A DNA stretch of 64,000 nt, taken from NCBI GenBank assembly GCA_029204225.1, contig CM055098.1:7546246-7610245 (forward strand), written 5' to 3'. The notes beneath the pieces were generated by a model that searched no databases, was not told where the DNA came from, and was given only the letters and a program-made list of their open reading frames with translations. The position numbers and the translations under genes are program-made. The stretch comes from Diphasiastrum complanatum (lineage: Eukaryota > Streptophyta > Lycopodiopsida > Lycopodiales > Lycopodiaceae). Position 1 is the stretch's first letter; every line of letters begins with the position of its first letter. Shown piece after piece: positions 28,827 to 40,800 of the stretch.

Positions 28827-31800
28827 GTATTTGAATTAGAAAGGCTTGAGAGCAAAATGGATGTCCTGGGCATTGCTAGGTCCTACTTTAGTTTTCTCTT
28901 TTTGGTGTTTACTGCTGTCTTGCGTAATGTTACAGTTCGCAGGCTCAGGTTTCCTTCTTTTGTTGGTTAATTTTCCTCAGCTTGTGCCCTTCTTTTACAG
29001 CAACATCAGGTCCTTGGTTTAGTAAGCAAAACAGATTGACAATGCAACGATCCTACCACAATGCAGCTAATCAAAGCAACGCACAGCTGAGAATCTCAAA
29101 GGAAGACTATTGATTTCACCACACGCTGATACAGACGACAAACGAGTGCTGTAGATATTTGGCACATACTGCCTTATACAACTTTACAGTGTCATGCCAA
29201 GAAACGATAACTTCAGTCACGCCTTCTGAGGCCCTAAGGGTCATATGCCCATTTTAATTAAATAACTAACCTACTTCACATAACTCCGTACGCTGTCAAG
29301 TGTCAAGTTTGAATTGCAGCATTTTCACACCAATCATTCCTCAATCCAATTTTTTTTGGTATTATCTCTGAGGAAAATAAATCTATCTTTGCTTAGGGGT
29401 TTGGTCGTTCAGTCACGATATCTGCAATCATGTCCTTTGTGCAGCAGCGTGCAATCTTTATTAATCTCCCTCTACTAAGTCTTTGTAATGGTATTGCAAG
29501 TCAATGTGCTTGCTGCGTCTATGACATCCCCCAGGAAGACACAGCCCTGATCGTTATTCATAACCATTCAGTTAGAATTGACTCTTATCTTTAGATATAA
29601 CTTTTGATCCAGAGATATTCCTTTGATGCTTAGCATATCTCAACATACTCTGCTTCCGTTGATAAAAGCGCGATGGTCGACCGACTTCTGCTTGTCACTA
29701 CACAATGTAACTGCTCCCTGTCTGATCATAAATACATACCCATATGTTGATTTTCAATCATGCAAATCCTCGCCCCAATCTGAGTCTCCATATCTTGTGA
29801 TTGAGATTTTCCTTAAGTTACAAATTCCCATTTCCTTCGGGCCTTGTAAATATCTCAGAACCATCTCTGCTGCTACGCAATGATTCGGACCTGGATTGAT
29901 CAGAAATTGACTCAGTTTTCTGACTGCTGTAGCAATGTCTGGCCTTGTGCACACATTGCATACTTAGTGAACCTATCATGCTTCTGTGTGGGCATTTTTT
30001 CATTTGCTCTTTGTCTTCATGATCTTTAGGCATCATCATCTTGCTCAGTTTAATTCAACAATCCATGGGTGTGCTAATTGGATTGCAAACCTCTATTTTG
30101 AACCTGCAAAGCTTTTGTTCAACATATTTTTGCTAACTCAGCCTCGTTCTACGTCTTTCCCTGTCCCTGACAATATTCAGCCCCATATCTGTGACATTTC
30201 CTATGGAAATCAGACTCTTCAGTATGTTTGGCACATGACGACCACCACTCAGCATTATATGCTTGCCCTTGGCCAACTCCAAACACAAAGCTGTGATGAC
30301 TCCTTCGTGTCCAAAAATGACCTCTCTTTCCCCAGGCGCTCTGTGGAAATATGACCAATTGAAGGCCATGTGGGATGTAGCTGTGGAATCCAAGTACAGC
30401 TCGGATCTGCCTCATCCTTCAATCCTGTCATCTTGGTGGCAACATTGACAACTTTTGTTCAACTATGAGATGATTTGCTCTCATTGTCAGTGAGTGGTCC
30501 GATCTTTTTAGGCACTATCTGTACATGTTCCATCAGTGCCACTATTTTCTTTTCTCGTTCTGTCTCAGCTAGGTTTGGTTCTGGCATAGCCTTTCTTTTC
30601 AAGTCTTCATATTTCTTTGGACAGTGCTTGACAAATTGTCCCATTTCCTCACAGTATTAATACTTCACATTCGGCCGCTTCTTGAGAAACTCTCTGTTTC
30701 CATGCCATTCATGCCATTCCTGTCAAGCATCTTGACTTTCCTTTTTCTTCATCCTGAGATTCTTGAACCTGTCAGCAGCAGCACCTCATCTTGTTTGCCA
30801 TGTGCTCTCCTTGCTTCCTCTTGCATGAGGCGTTTGCACGTGTAACCCACATCTAACCTCTCCTTCTGCCTTTTGAACATCATGATCAGTTGTTTGTAAC
30901 TGTCTTGCAAGCTCCCCAGAATTGTAAACACCAGCTTCTTTCAGCTGCCTAGCCATCATCTTCACCTTGTCCAAATGAGTGGCCATGTGTTCATTCTCTG
31001 TCATCCTGAAAGATTGCAATTTCCTGTCGGTCATGTTCACAATCCCCCCTTGCTTCATATAGTTTCTGAGCAGATTTTACACTTTGTTTGATGTCTTTGC
31101 CCCCATCATTTGGCTAAGGTGAGTCCTCCTAACAACAAACAGATCTAGAAAAGTCTTCCTTTCCTTGCTGAGCAGCGCATCTGCAGCTACTTGGTCCCTT
31201 GGTCGCTCTTCATCATGAAGCTCGGTGACTTCGCTCCCTTCCACAACCCACAATGCTCTCTCCTCAATGATGAGCTTCATCTTCCAACTCCAGTTTCTGT
31301 AGTTGTCACCTTCAAGTTTCTCTATGATTCTGGGGTAAATCAGCCCTGTGTTGTCCGCTGCCATCTGCAAGCATGAAAATGCTGTGTCAAGCAAACAAGG
31401 AAGATAATCAACTGTCAGAGCCAAGAATATTTGAGACTGTTCGTCCTTTTCTCGAAGACTCCCCAGGGTTAGTCGTCGGCCCATAACTACTATAAGCAAA
31501 ACAGCTTGACAATGCTACGATCTACCACAACGCTATGATCCTACCACAATGTCGCTAATCAGAGCAGCACATAACATTGAGAATTCACAGAAAAACATAA
31601 AGCATAAAGCAAGACTAGCAATTTCATCACACACTGATACAAAAGAAAAATGAGTGCTGTAGACATTTCGTACATATTGCCTTATGCAAATTACAACTTT
31701 CCAAGTGTCATGCCAAGAGACGATAACTTTTAGTGACGCCTTCTGAGGCTCTAAGGGTCATATGCCCATTTTAAGCAAATAACTTACTTCACATGATTGC

Positions 31801-34800
31801 GTATACTGGCAGTGTCAAGTTTGAATTGCAACATTTTCACAACAGTTTGCTCTTTGGATATTACAGTCACCTCACCGCCTCATTAAAAGTTGTAGTTGCC
31901 TAGTGAGCGTGCCGTAAGTTTTGAGTTAGTTTGTCACAAGTCGTACTAATCGTTACTTTTGTGATCCTTTCATAGTTTTGTTTTCTGTCATTCTGTTAGG
32001 AGCTTTACTCTCCAGTTGGATCATCCCCAGGCAAGCGACAAGTATCTCAGTCCACAGCACAGGAACACATGCAACAAAATCAACATTCGAAGCAACCAAG
32101 AACAGAGAAACAATTGCAGCAGCATACTGACGGTTCTCCAGTGGCGTCTCCTTCTGTTTCCCCTCAAAGCATTGAAGTTAAGAAGGTTTCTTGCGAAGAT
32201 ATACAGATGGTTAGCTTATATATTTTTCCCGCCATTATCTGATTTCCTGGCTTTGAATTATTGAATCGATTGAGTTTTTTTTGTTGATGCTTCAAATAAT
32301 TGTATGGGTGTACAGAAGTATGGGGTTGACATGGAGTATAATTATGCTTCAGTGATGCACTGCACCCATCTACCTTTTGTATTTTTAGTTGTTCTTTGAG
32401 AAAGTTGAACTGTTGTAATGTTCCGTATGATGTCCTCCCATAAGTGGTGAGGTGTTTAGAACTAGAATTTCCCTATCTCTCCTTCGGATTGGTACTTTGA
32501 CTCGAATCCACCTTCAAATCAAGACATACAACAAAAAGAAATATCCTTATCTATGAGGTAGTAGCAACTGCTTTGATTTGTTGATGCTAGTCTAGGTGGA
32601 TGCACCCTTCATATTCTTAGAAGTGGGAGACAATGGTCTAATAGTTCATGGCTGACTTCTATAGAGCTAATGACTGTATATCTGTTTTGTTATGTTTAAA
32701 TACCACCTTAAGTGTCGATATTTTTTTTGGTTCTATCAACATAATGCATGCATCTTCCCTTAGATATTTTTATGCATTGCGATCAACTAGCTTTGTAGCA
32801 GTCCACTTTGCTCATCGGCTGGCTACCTTTGTTTGAGCAAGTTGAAATTAGAAATAATAATCATTACCTTTTTTGAGGAAGTAGCAACTTTGTTTAGTTA
32901 AATTTTTCTTATGTGCTGGCCTTCATTATTGGCCAAGTGGACCCTTGACCTTGGGTGATTCACCTCCAATGAAGCGAGATAAACTTAGTGTATCGGTCTT
33001 TGTACAATGCTAACATATGTAGAAATACTAACGAAAGCAAGAAGAGAGAACCTCCATTTCGAATGTTTGCAGCTTGGCCGCTAGTCCTTTGATTGTCCAC
33101 AAGGAAACTCAATAAATATTACTAAGGGGAAGTTGTTTCCAAAAGCCAAGCTGAAGGAAATGTTCGTAGCAAATGAGGAGGAATCACATATGAGGGGTAG
33201 AGCCCTTGGCCGAGGACAGGCTAGATAGAGGCAAGGACTATTATGTGGCCTCTTGGACGCAATCAAACAAGGAATTGGCTGAGATTGATGTTAGGAGGTG
33301 CTTTTACACACGTGACCTCCCATTTCACCTTGTTGTGAGCCTTGCATGGAAGGAGATGATGGGAGCTGTGCTAGGATCGGTTTGGAGTGGGAGGGTCCAT
33401 CCCATCATGGATCATTTGCGAAGGAGAGGAGTTCTTGACGACCGGGCCTCCATTGATCGAGAGCTACAACCGATCAAGAAGTCCTGGGAAAAGTAAGTCC
33501 TTTCAAGTTTCAAGTTTCAACTTTATTATTTAATTTTTGAAGTTTAAAGTCTATTTTATGTTAGTAACGAGTATAATGTGTCTAGTATCTATTATCTAGT
33601 AATAAGTATCTACTATCTATAGGTAACAGTCCTACTGAAAATATAATTCCCACAATCATCGCTTAACTTAAATGGCCATTGGCTGCTTGGAAACTAGGTA
33701 TGGGCGTACCATCATGTCCGATGGCTGGACTGATGTAAGGAGGCGGCAAATTTTGAATATCTTGGTGACTTCTTGCATGGGCACGATGGCTTTGAGAGCC
33801 ATCGACACCTCCAAGGCATGCATGTTGGCCAGTGGCGAGTATATGTTTGGCCATATATTGTCCAGTGATCATTGATCAATTATGTGTATTATAATTTATG
33901 TGCACTATAATTTGTATATTGTGCAGTTTGTGACGGACAATGCTACAAATTGTCATGTGATGGAGAGGCTTGTTAATGAGGCCTATCTCCCCATTTTCTG
34001 GACCCTGTGCTGCGCATTGTCTCGACCTCCTGTTTGAGGACATAGTGTTTGAAGCGGCACCAGACACACTAATGTTTTTCCTACTACTTTTTTTTTCCAT
34101 AGATATCTTAAAATGTTCAAGGCCCATTCTACCCTTGACATTTGAGACTAGTCCCCAGCAGGTTAATGGAACGTTGGCCCAACTGCCTGAGCCAACCAAC
34201 CTACGTTGTAATGGGGCAGACGATGCGTGAAGAAGAGTAAATGTAATAATCTGAGGAGGGAGCGCCTGGCGAGCAGTCTGCGCTCCGGGTCAAGAAAAGA
34301 TGCAAATACTGGCGCAGAGCGCATACAAAGCGTTCTTCTAAAGAACAAAACACTCATATGAGGGGAAGGTGCGCGTTCCCAGCTTCTCCCTAACTCAAAA
34401 AAGATCTGGTATGGGCGCTCTTGTTATATGGACCCCTCCGTTTGTCCGGGACTCCCGCCCCTGCGCTAAAACTGTAACACGGGAAAGCGCACGGTTAGAA
34501 AATCATTGATCACCTGTAATAGATCCTAACACCACAGTAGGGCAAACACTAACTGATCCACCCAACCTTGCCTACTCCCTAATATAGAGTAAGCCCCTCC
34601 TAGCCCAGTGTGAGGACTGGTAGCATGCTACTGCCAAGTGTCGGCCACGTGGCATTGACGTGGCCCACTGCACGTCGGGACCCAACTGGGAGCCCTATCC
34701 TGCTGACAGGGTCCCTAGGCTGTGTTAGGCCCGCCATGACTATGGACCGGGCACACTACTCACACTGTCTTGCCCTGTTGGTCATGTACGTTGGACACGA

Positions 34801-37800
34801 CCCTGACTGTGGTATCTGACCTATCTGTGTTCTCTAGGGTTCGGCACTGGTACGAGCTCGTAACACTCCCTCCCCCTTAAGAACCATCTTGGTCCTAAGA
34901 CAAAGTCTGGAAAAATCTTGCGAAGGACGCTGCCTCTTTCCCAAGTGGCATTCTCAACAGGCTGATCATTCCACTTAACCAGATATTCTCGGTATAGAGT
35001 ATGACGAGTCTGCGTCTCTCTACTATCAAGAATCTCCTCTGGTTCATGTGGAGGTTGCTGAGGATCCAATGGGAGAACTAGAAAACTGTCCCCTACCAGA
35101 TTGTCTAATCTGGTTAAGGCTTTTCGTAACTGACTTACATGAAAGACTGGAAAAACCTTACTGCTGTGTGGGAGTTCTAGTTCATAGGTGACCTCGCCTA
35201 GTCTCCTACTGATGGTAAAGGGACCACAATACCTTGGAGACAACTTAGCACACACTCCTGATTTGAGGGTTTTAGAGTCAACTGGGACTCTCAAGTAGAC
35301 TTTCTCACCAATGGAGAACTGCACATCCCGTCTGTGTGGATCTGCATAATGCCTGGCTCGATCCTGGGACTGCCTAATGCTACGCTTAGCATGTTCTATC
35401 ATCTGGTTTCTGGCTGCTTCAACTTTTTCTTGTTTGAGCGTGGCTGAAAACCGTACATCAGCATAAATGGGCTGTATCCCGTAGCTGAATGTTTGGTATC
35501 GTTGTAAGCAAACTCTAGTATCGAGAGATACTCCTCCCAATTAGTCTGCTTCTTGCTGACGTATGCACGAAGCATATCCTCCAGCACTTGATTTACCCTT
35601 TCTGTTTGACCGTCCGTCTGTGGATGGTCGGTGGTACTCATATTAAGTTTAGTATGGAGATGATGGAATACTGCCCTCCAAAAATTTCCAGTAAATTTAT
35701 TGTCCCGGTCGCTGACTATGCCGGAAGGTAGACCGTACAATTTAAATAGCCTGTCTACAAACAACCTCGCTAACTCTGGAGCTCTAACGATTGTTTTGGT
35801 CGGAATGAAATGAGCCATTTCGGTCAGACGGTCAACTGTGACCCATATAGCGTCATTACCCTTTTGGGTTTTAGGCAGGCCTACTATAAAATCCATGGAG
35901 ATACTCTCCCATTTACCAGCTGGTATTTCTAAGAGATGCAACAACCCTCTTGCCTTTAAACGCTCTGCTTTATTTACTTGACATTTCTGGCAACTAGTTA
36001 CATACTGGTGGACGTCCTTTTTCATACTGGGCCAGAAAAATTGCCTACCAAGAAGCTCATAGGACTTCTGTATGCCTGGGTGTCCCGCGCTAGGATTGTC
36101 ATGACATTCATATAGGACCTGCTGCCTATAATCCTCTGAATTGGGGACACATACTCTATCTCTATAGAGCAAGTACTCATCCTGAATGGAATACTATTTC
36201 CATTTGAATCCTTGAGTCAACTGACCCTCAACCACTGGGGTTTGCTTGGGTAATACAGGCTCAGAATCCTCAACGTCATCTAACGACGTATACTCGGACT
36301 CATAATCATCCTCAACGGAAGCTGCCGTATTCTTGGATGAACTGGCACCAGCCCCGGGAACTGGTTCTGGAGTCTGTAACTGTCTGCTTTGGACTGAGTT
36401 CCAGATAGTAGAGAAGAATGCATCATGCTGGCATTTCCCTCTCAAGGACTCGAGTAACTCATTACGAATCTGAGTAAAACTCAGCTCGTTTATCATAGGC
36501 ATTCTGCTAAGGGCATCTGCTACTGTATTGAATTTTCCACGGCTATATCTGATAGACATGTCAAACTCTTGCATCAACTCTGCCCAACGAGCTTTCCGAC
36601 CTCTAAGCTCAGGTTGATTGCAAAGGTATCTGAGGCTCTCATGGTCTGTCAGGACCTCAAAGTTGGTACCATACAAATAATGCCTCCAAGTCTTAAGGGC
36701 ATGGACTATAGAAAAGAGTTCCTTTTCATAGGCACTGTACCTAGTCTGAGCTGGCTCGAGTTTTTTACTCTTGAACGCAACTGGTCGTCCGCCCTGACTT
36801 AGCACAACACCTACTGCAAAGTCGCTAGCATCTGTTTCGACCACAAATGGCTGATTGGGGTCGACGACTTTTAAAACCGGTGCTGTAGCTAAGGCTGTTT
36901 TGAGAGCATCAAAGCTCTCCTGCTGTGCGAACTCCCAAATGAACTCCTTTCCCTTCCCCTTAAGGAGATTTGTCATAGGAACTGCTATCTGAGCATATTC
37001 CTTGACAAATCGTCTGTAATATCCCGCCAGACCAAGAAAGGTCTGAAGTTCCAAAATATTTTGAGGTCTCAGCCAACTGAGTATGGCTTTAACCTTTAAT
37101 CCCATCTGAAGAGATAATATGACCCAAATATGCTACTTCTTCAACGAAGAATTCACACTTGGATTGTTTAGCATAGAGCTTATGCTTTCTGAGCAGTCGA
37201 AACACCTCTCTGAGGTGTTTTAGATGCTCCTTCCTCGTTTTGCTATAAACGAGGATGTCATCTAAGAATACGACTACAAACTTACCCAAGTATGGTCTGA
37301 GGACACTGTTCATCAAGGTCATAAAAGTAGCTGGAGCATTGCTGAGCCCAAATGGCATCACCTTAAACTCATAATGACCGTGACGAGTCCTAAAAGCTGT
37401 TTTCGAGACATCTTCCGATTTTATACGGACTTGATGATATCCCGATCTAAGGTCTATTTTACTGAAAAACTTAGCCTCGTCGAGTTGATCAAACAACTCG
37501 TCTGCCCGAGGCATAGGGTATTTATTCTTAATTGTGACTTTATTGAGGGCTCTCTAATCTACGCAAAGACGCATAGATCCCTCTTTCTTTTTCACCAATA
37601 GGACTGGTGAGGCCCATGGTGAACTACTGGTCTGAATTTGGCCTTTCCCAAGATAATCTGTTAACTGCCTAGTTATTTCTTCATCCTCTGTTGGCTGACC
37701 CGATACGGAGGTTTAGAAACAGGTGCTGTACCTGGTACTAGGTTTATTACATGATCTACCTCTCTGCTAGGTGGTAAACCATGTGGTAAATCTTCAGGAA

Positions 37801-40800
37801 AAACATCTTTAAATTTAGACAACAAAGTTTCTAATTTACTGATTTTTTGCTGAATAGAACTGGAAATAGAAACTTCAGGAATAAACTGAAAGTCACATAA
37901 GAATACCTGATGGTCTTCTTCTCCGATTAGCTGACAGAGCTCTGAACTGCAGACCATAGGACTGTTGGGAACATCATGCTCCCCATGCAACTGGATCTCT
38001 CGGCCTTTATGCTGAAAGCTGAGGGTGTTCTCTTGATAGTTTCTGTGGAGGGAAGGTCCTAAATTGTAGAGCCAATCTCTCCCGAGAACAATGTCTGTTC
38101 GATCCAGGTGCATTATCTGAAAGTTTATTTCATCTTGGTACCCCCGAATACCAAGATTTAACTTACTTACCATAGTTTCCCATATTTTTTTATCTTCACC
38201 TTTAGCTAATGAAACTATGTACCTATGCTGACTAGGTACTTCTGGTAGTTTAAGCTTTTTAACCAGGGTGTAGTTGATGAAATTATGGGTTGCCCCATCA
38301 TCAACCATGACTCTTACTGACTGGTTACCAACTTTCCCATGCATACGTACTAGGTCATGCGGCCCAAAGCTGAAGGGTCTTGCTAGCATTGCAGAGGTCA
38401 GCTGGCAACAATGTTCATGATCTTCATGATACACTTTGATCTCGGAAGCTGCCGAGTCACTGGGGAAACATACAGCCTGAACAAGATGAACTTGTTTTTT
38501 ATCTTTCTTATTTTTTTCTAGTGAAAGGCCCCTTGGGACACTGTTTGACTGTGTGTCCCTTGCCCATACACACAAAGCACAAACGTTCTTGTTTGGCTTT
38601 CTCAAAATCATCTGGTTTTAAGGGCTGTATGAGTGAAGGGCGTTTCTGAGGAGCTTCACTTTTAAATTTATCTTCTTTCTTTCTTTTTAAAAATTTCTTT
38701 TTAAATTGAAAGTCTTTCTGAGGAGGCTGCTCAGAAAGTGGTTGCTGTCTCGCTCTCTTCCTACCCACTGAATCATCATAGATTTGAGCATATTTGAGAG
38801 CTTGCTCAAGGGTAGTAGGCGAGTTTCTCTGGACCTCTACTTTATATTCATCTTTGAGGCCACGGACAAATCCCCTGATTTTCTGACAGTCATCCATATT
38901 TTTAATCTTTAAAATTGCTTCTCGATACTGCGAGATATATTGGATGAGGGACTTGTCCATTACTGTTCTTTCCCAGGCTTCCCAGGCTCTATCAAGTTCA
39001 TTTTCTGTTAGAAATTCTCTTAGGAAAGCTTCTTCAAAAGCTTTCCATGACCGGGGAGTCTGCCCAGTCTGCTGGAGATTTAACCACCACTTATAGGCCA
39101 TGGGCCCTAAGGAAAGACTGGCCTCAAGAGCTTGCAAATGGTCGGGGGTCTGTTTAAGAGCATGAATGTTCTTCCATTTGCTGAGGAAGGTTTGTAGAAT
39201 ATCTGCATTTTTATCCTTCTCTTCCCCATTAAAAGTAGGAGGTTTTAAGTCTTTAAAAACACTGGGGTGAGACCGTAAAGTCTCACCCAAAACTGATGGA
39301 AGTGGAGAAGGGGATAACTGAGAAGTGGAGGGAAGGCTTTCTTTCGCGGAACTCAAAATCAAGTTTTTGAGTTCAGCGAACGAGTCGTCCACACTGGACT
39401 TGAAATTGGCTAATGCCAACTTCAGTTCATCCACTTCTGTTACCAATTGGAGAAACTGCTCCTTGGTAACCAGTTCGTCGAGTTCTTCGGCGAACTGTTC
39501 CTGTTCTTCCACTTCCATGGGTTCCTTCCTCTTTCTGTAAGCCAAGGCTTCTGTTTCAAGTTCGTCAAAGCCTCTCTCCGGGGGTTGATCAGGTCCCTGA
39601 GGAGTGGTCATCTTCGGAACTGAAAGAGAGCTACCTTAGCTTCTGAAGGAAAAAAAAGTCTAAAAGACTAATTTACAACTGTACAAGGGAAAGGAAAGAT
39701 GACTTAGCTGTTTCGGAGGACTGTACTTCCAAAGAAATTACGAAAAGGAACCCTCTCAGCTCTTCCACCCAAAATTTCAGACCTGCTGTCCCGGAAAGTC
39801 CCTGTTTATGGCTCCAAAATAGCACCAAGATTTCCGGTGTCTTGAGTAGAGTTGCTCACTGCCCTGATTGCAGACGTGGGGCTCCAAAAAACGAGGCAAA
39901 GGACCTTGAAAAGTATAGAACTTTCTGAAATTGAAAGCTGCCTACCCTCGCTGATCTGACAGCATCTGAGTTGGTCCGATTTGTCCAATTTACAGCTCTG
40001 AAATCACCTTGGATCTCTGATTTAATCTCAGCCTGTAGGTCGCTGGTCTGTAGCAAGTAAGTTTGACGCTCAAACTCCTGTGAATTCTCAAAAAACAAGG
40101 ATGAAATTTAACTTTTTCACTACCCTGTCCAGCGCTGGCCCTTCTAGGGAAATGTGCTCTGAAATCCCCTCAAAATTTCTCAGATTCTTCTGGAAATTCA
40201 GAGGTAGCTTGTTGTTTCTACAACGATGGACGTGTACTATCCTTCCTTCCCAGAATCCGCTCAGCTTTACTGAAATTCCTTTCCAAAAACTACAATCAGA
40301 TCCCTAAAAATAGAGATAGATTGCTACCTGTCCAGCGACTTACCTACACAAGAATTTTACTTCCTAGAACTGGAAATTCTCAGTGAATTTCAAGGGTTTG
40401 AAGGCTGCAACTACAGCGATTCTCTTCCTCTATTCTTTTCTGAGAATCTCCTAGATCTTTCCTATCTTCTGATAGCTTTCTCTACTGCTGCTCCTAAACT
40501 CCCTAGGATGGAGATGGCTCTGATACCAGTGTAATAGATCCTAACACCACAATAGGGCAAACACTAACTGATCCACCCAACCTTGCCTACTCCCTGATAT
40601 AGAGTAAGCCTCTCCTAGCCCAGTGTGAGGACTGGTAGCATGCTACTGCCAAGTGTCGGCCACGTGGCACTGACGTGGCCCACTGCACGTCGGGACCCAA
40701 CTGGGAGCCCTATCCTGCTGATAGGGTCCCTAGGCTGTGTTATGCCCGCCATGACTATGGACCGTGCTGGGGCACACTACTCACACTGTCTTGCCCTGTT

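Larger units (their letters stand above)
29023..31841 (-). mobile_element. Copia D: internally deleted Copia in intron 1
   Basis: Two LTR copies (29023-29329 and 31494-31841) enclose 2.2 kb of minus-strand Copia sequence in the order gag, zinc finger, protease, then the end of RT and RNase H. Integrase and most of RT are missing, so the element is a deletion derivative that could not move on its own. It lies wholly within intron 1 of the host gene, antisense to it. No clear 5-bp target duplication or standard PBS is visible, which may reflect age or uncertain LTR edges. Confidence 0.78.
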
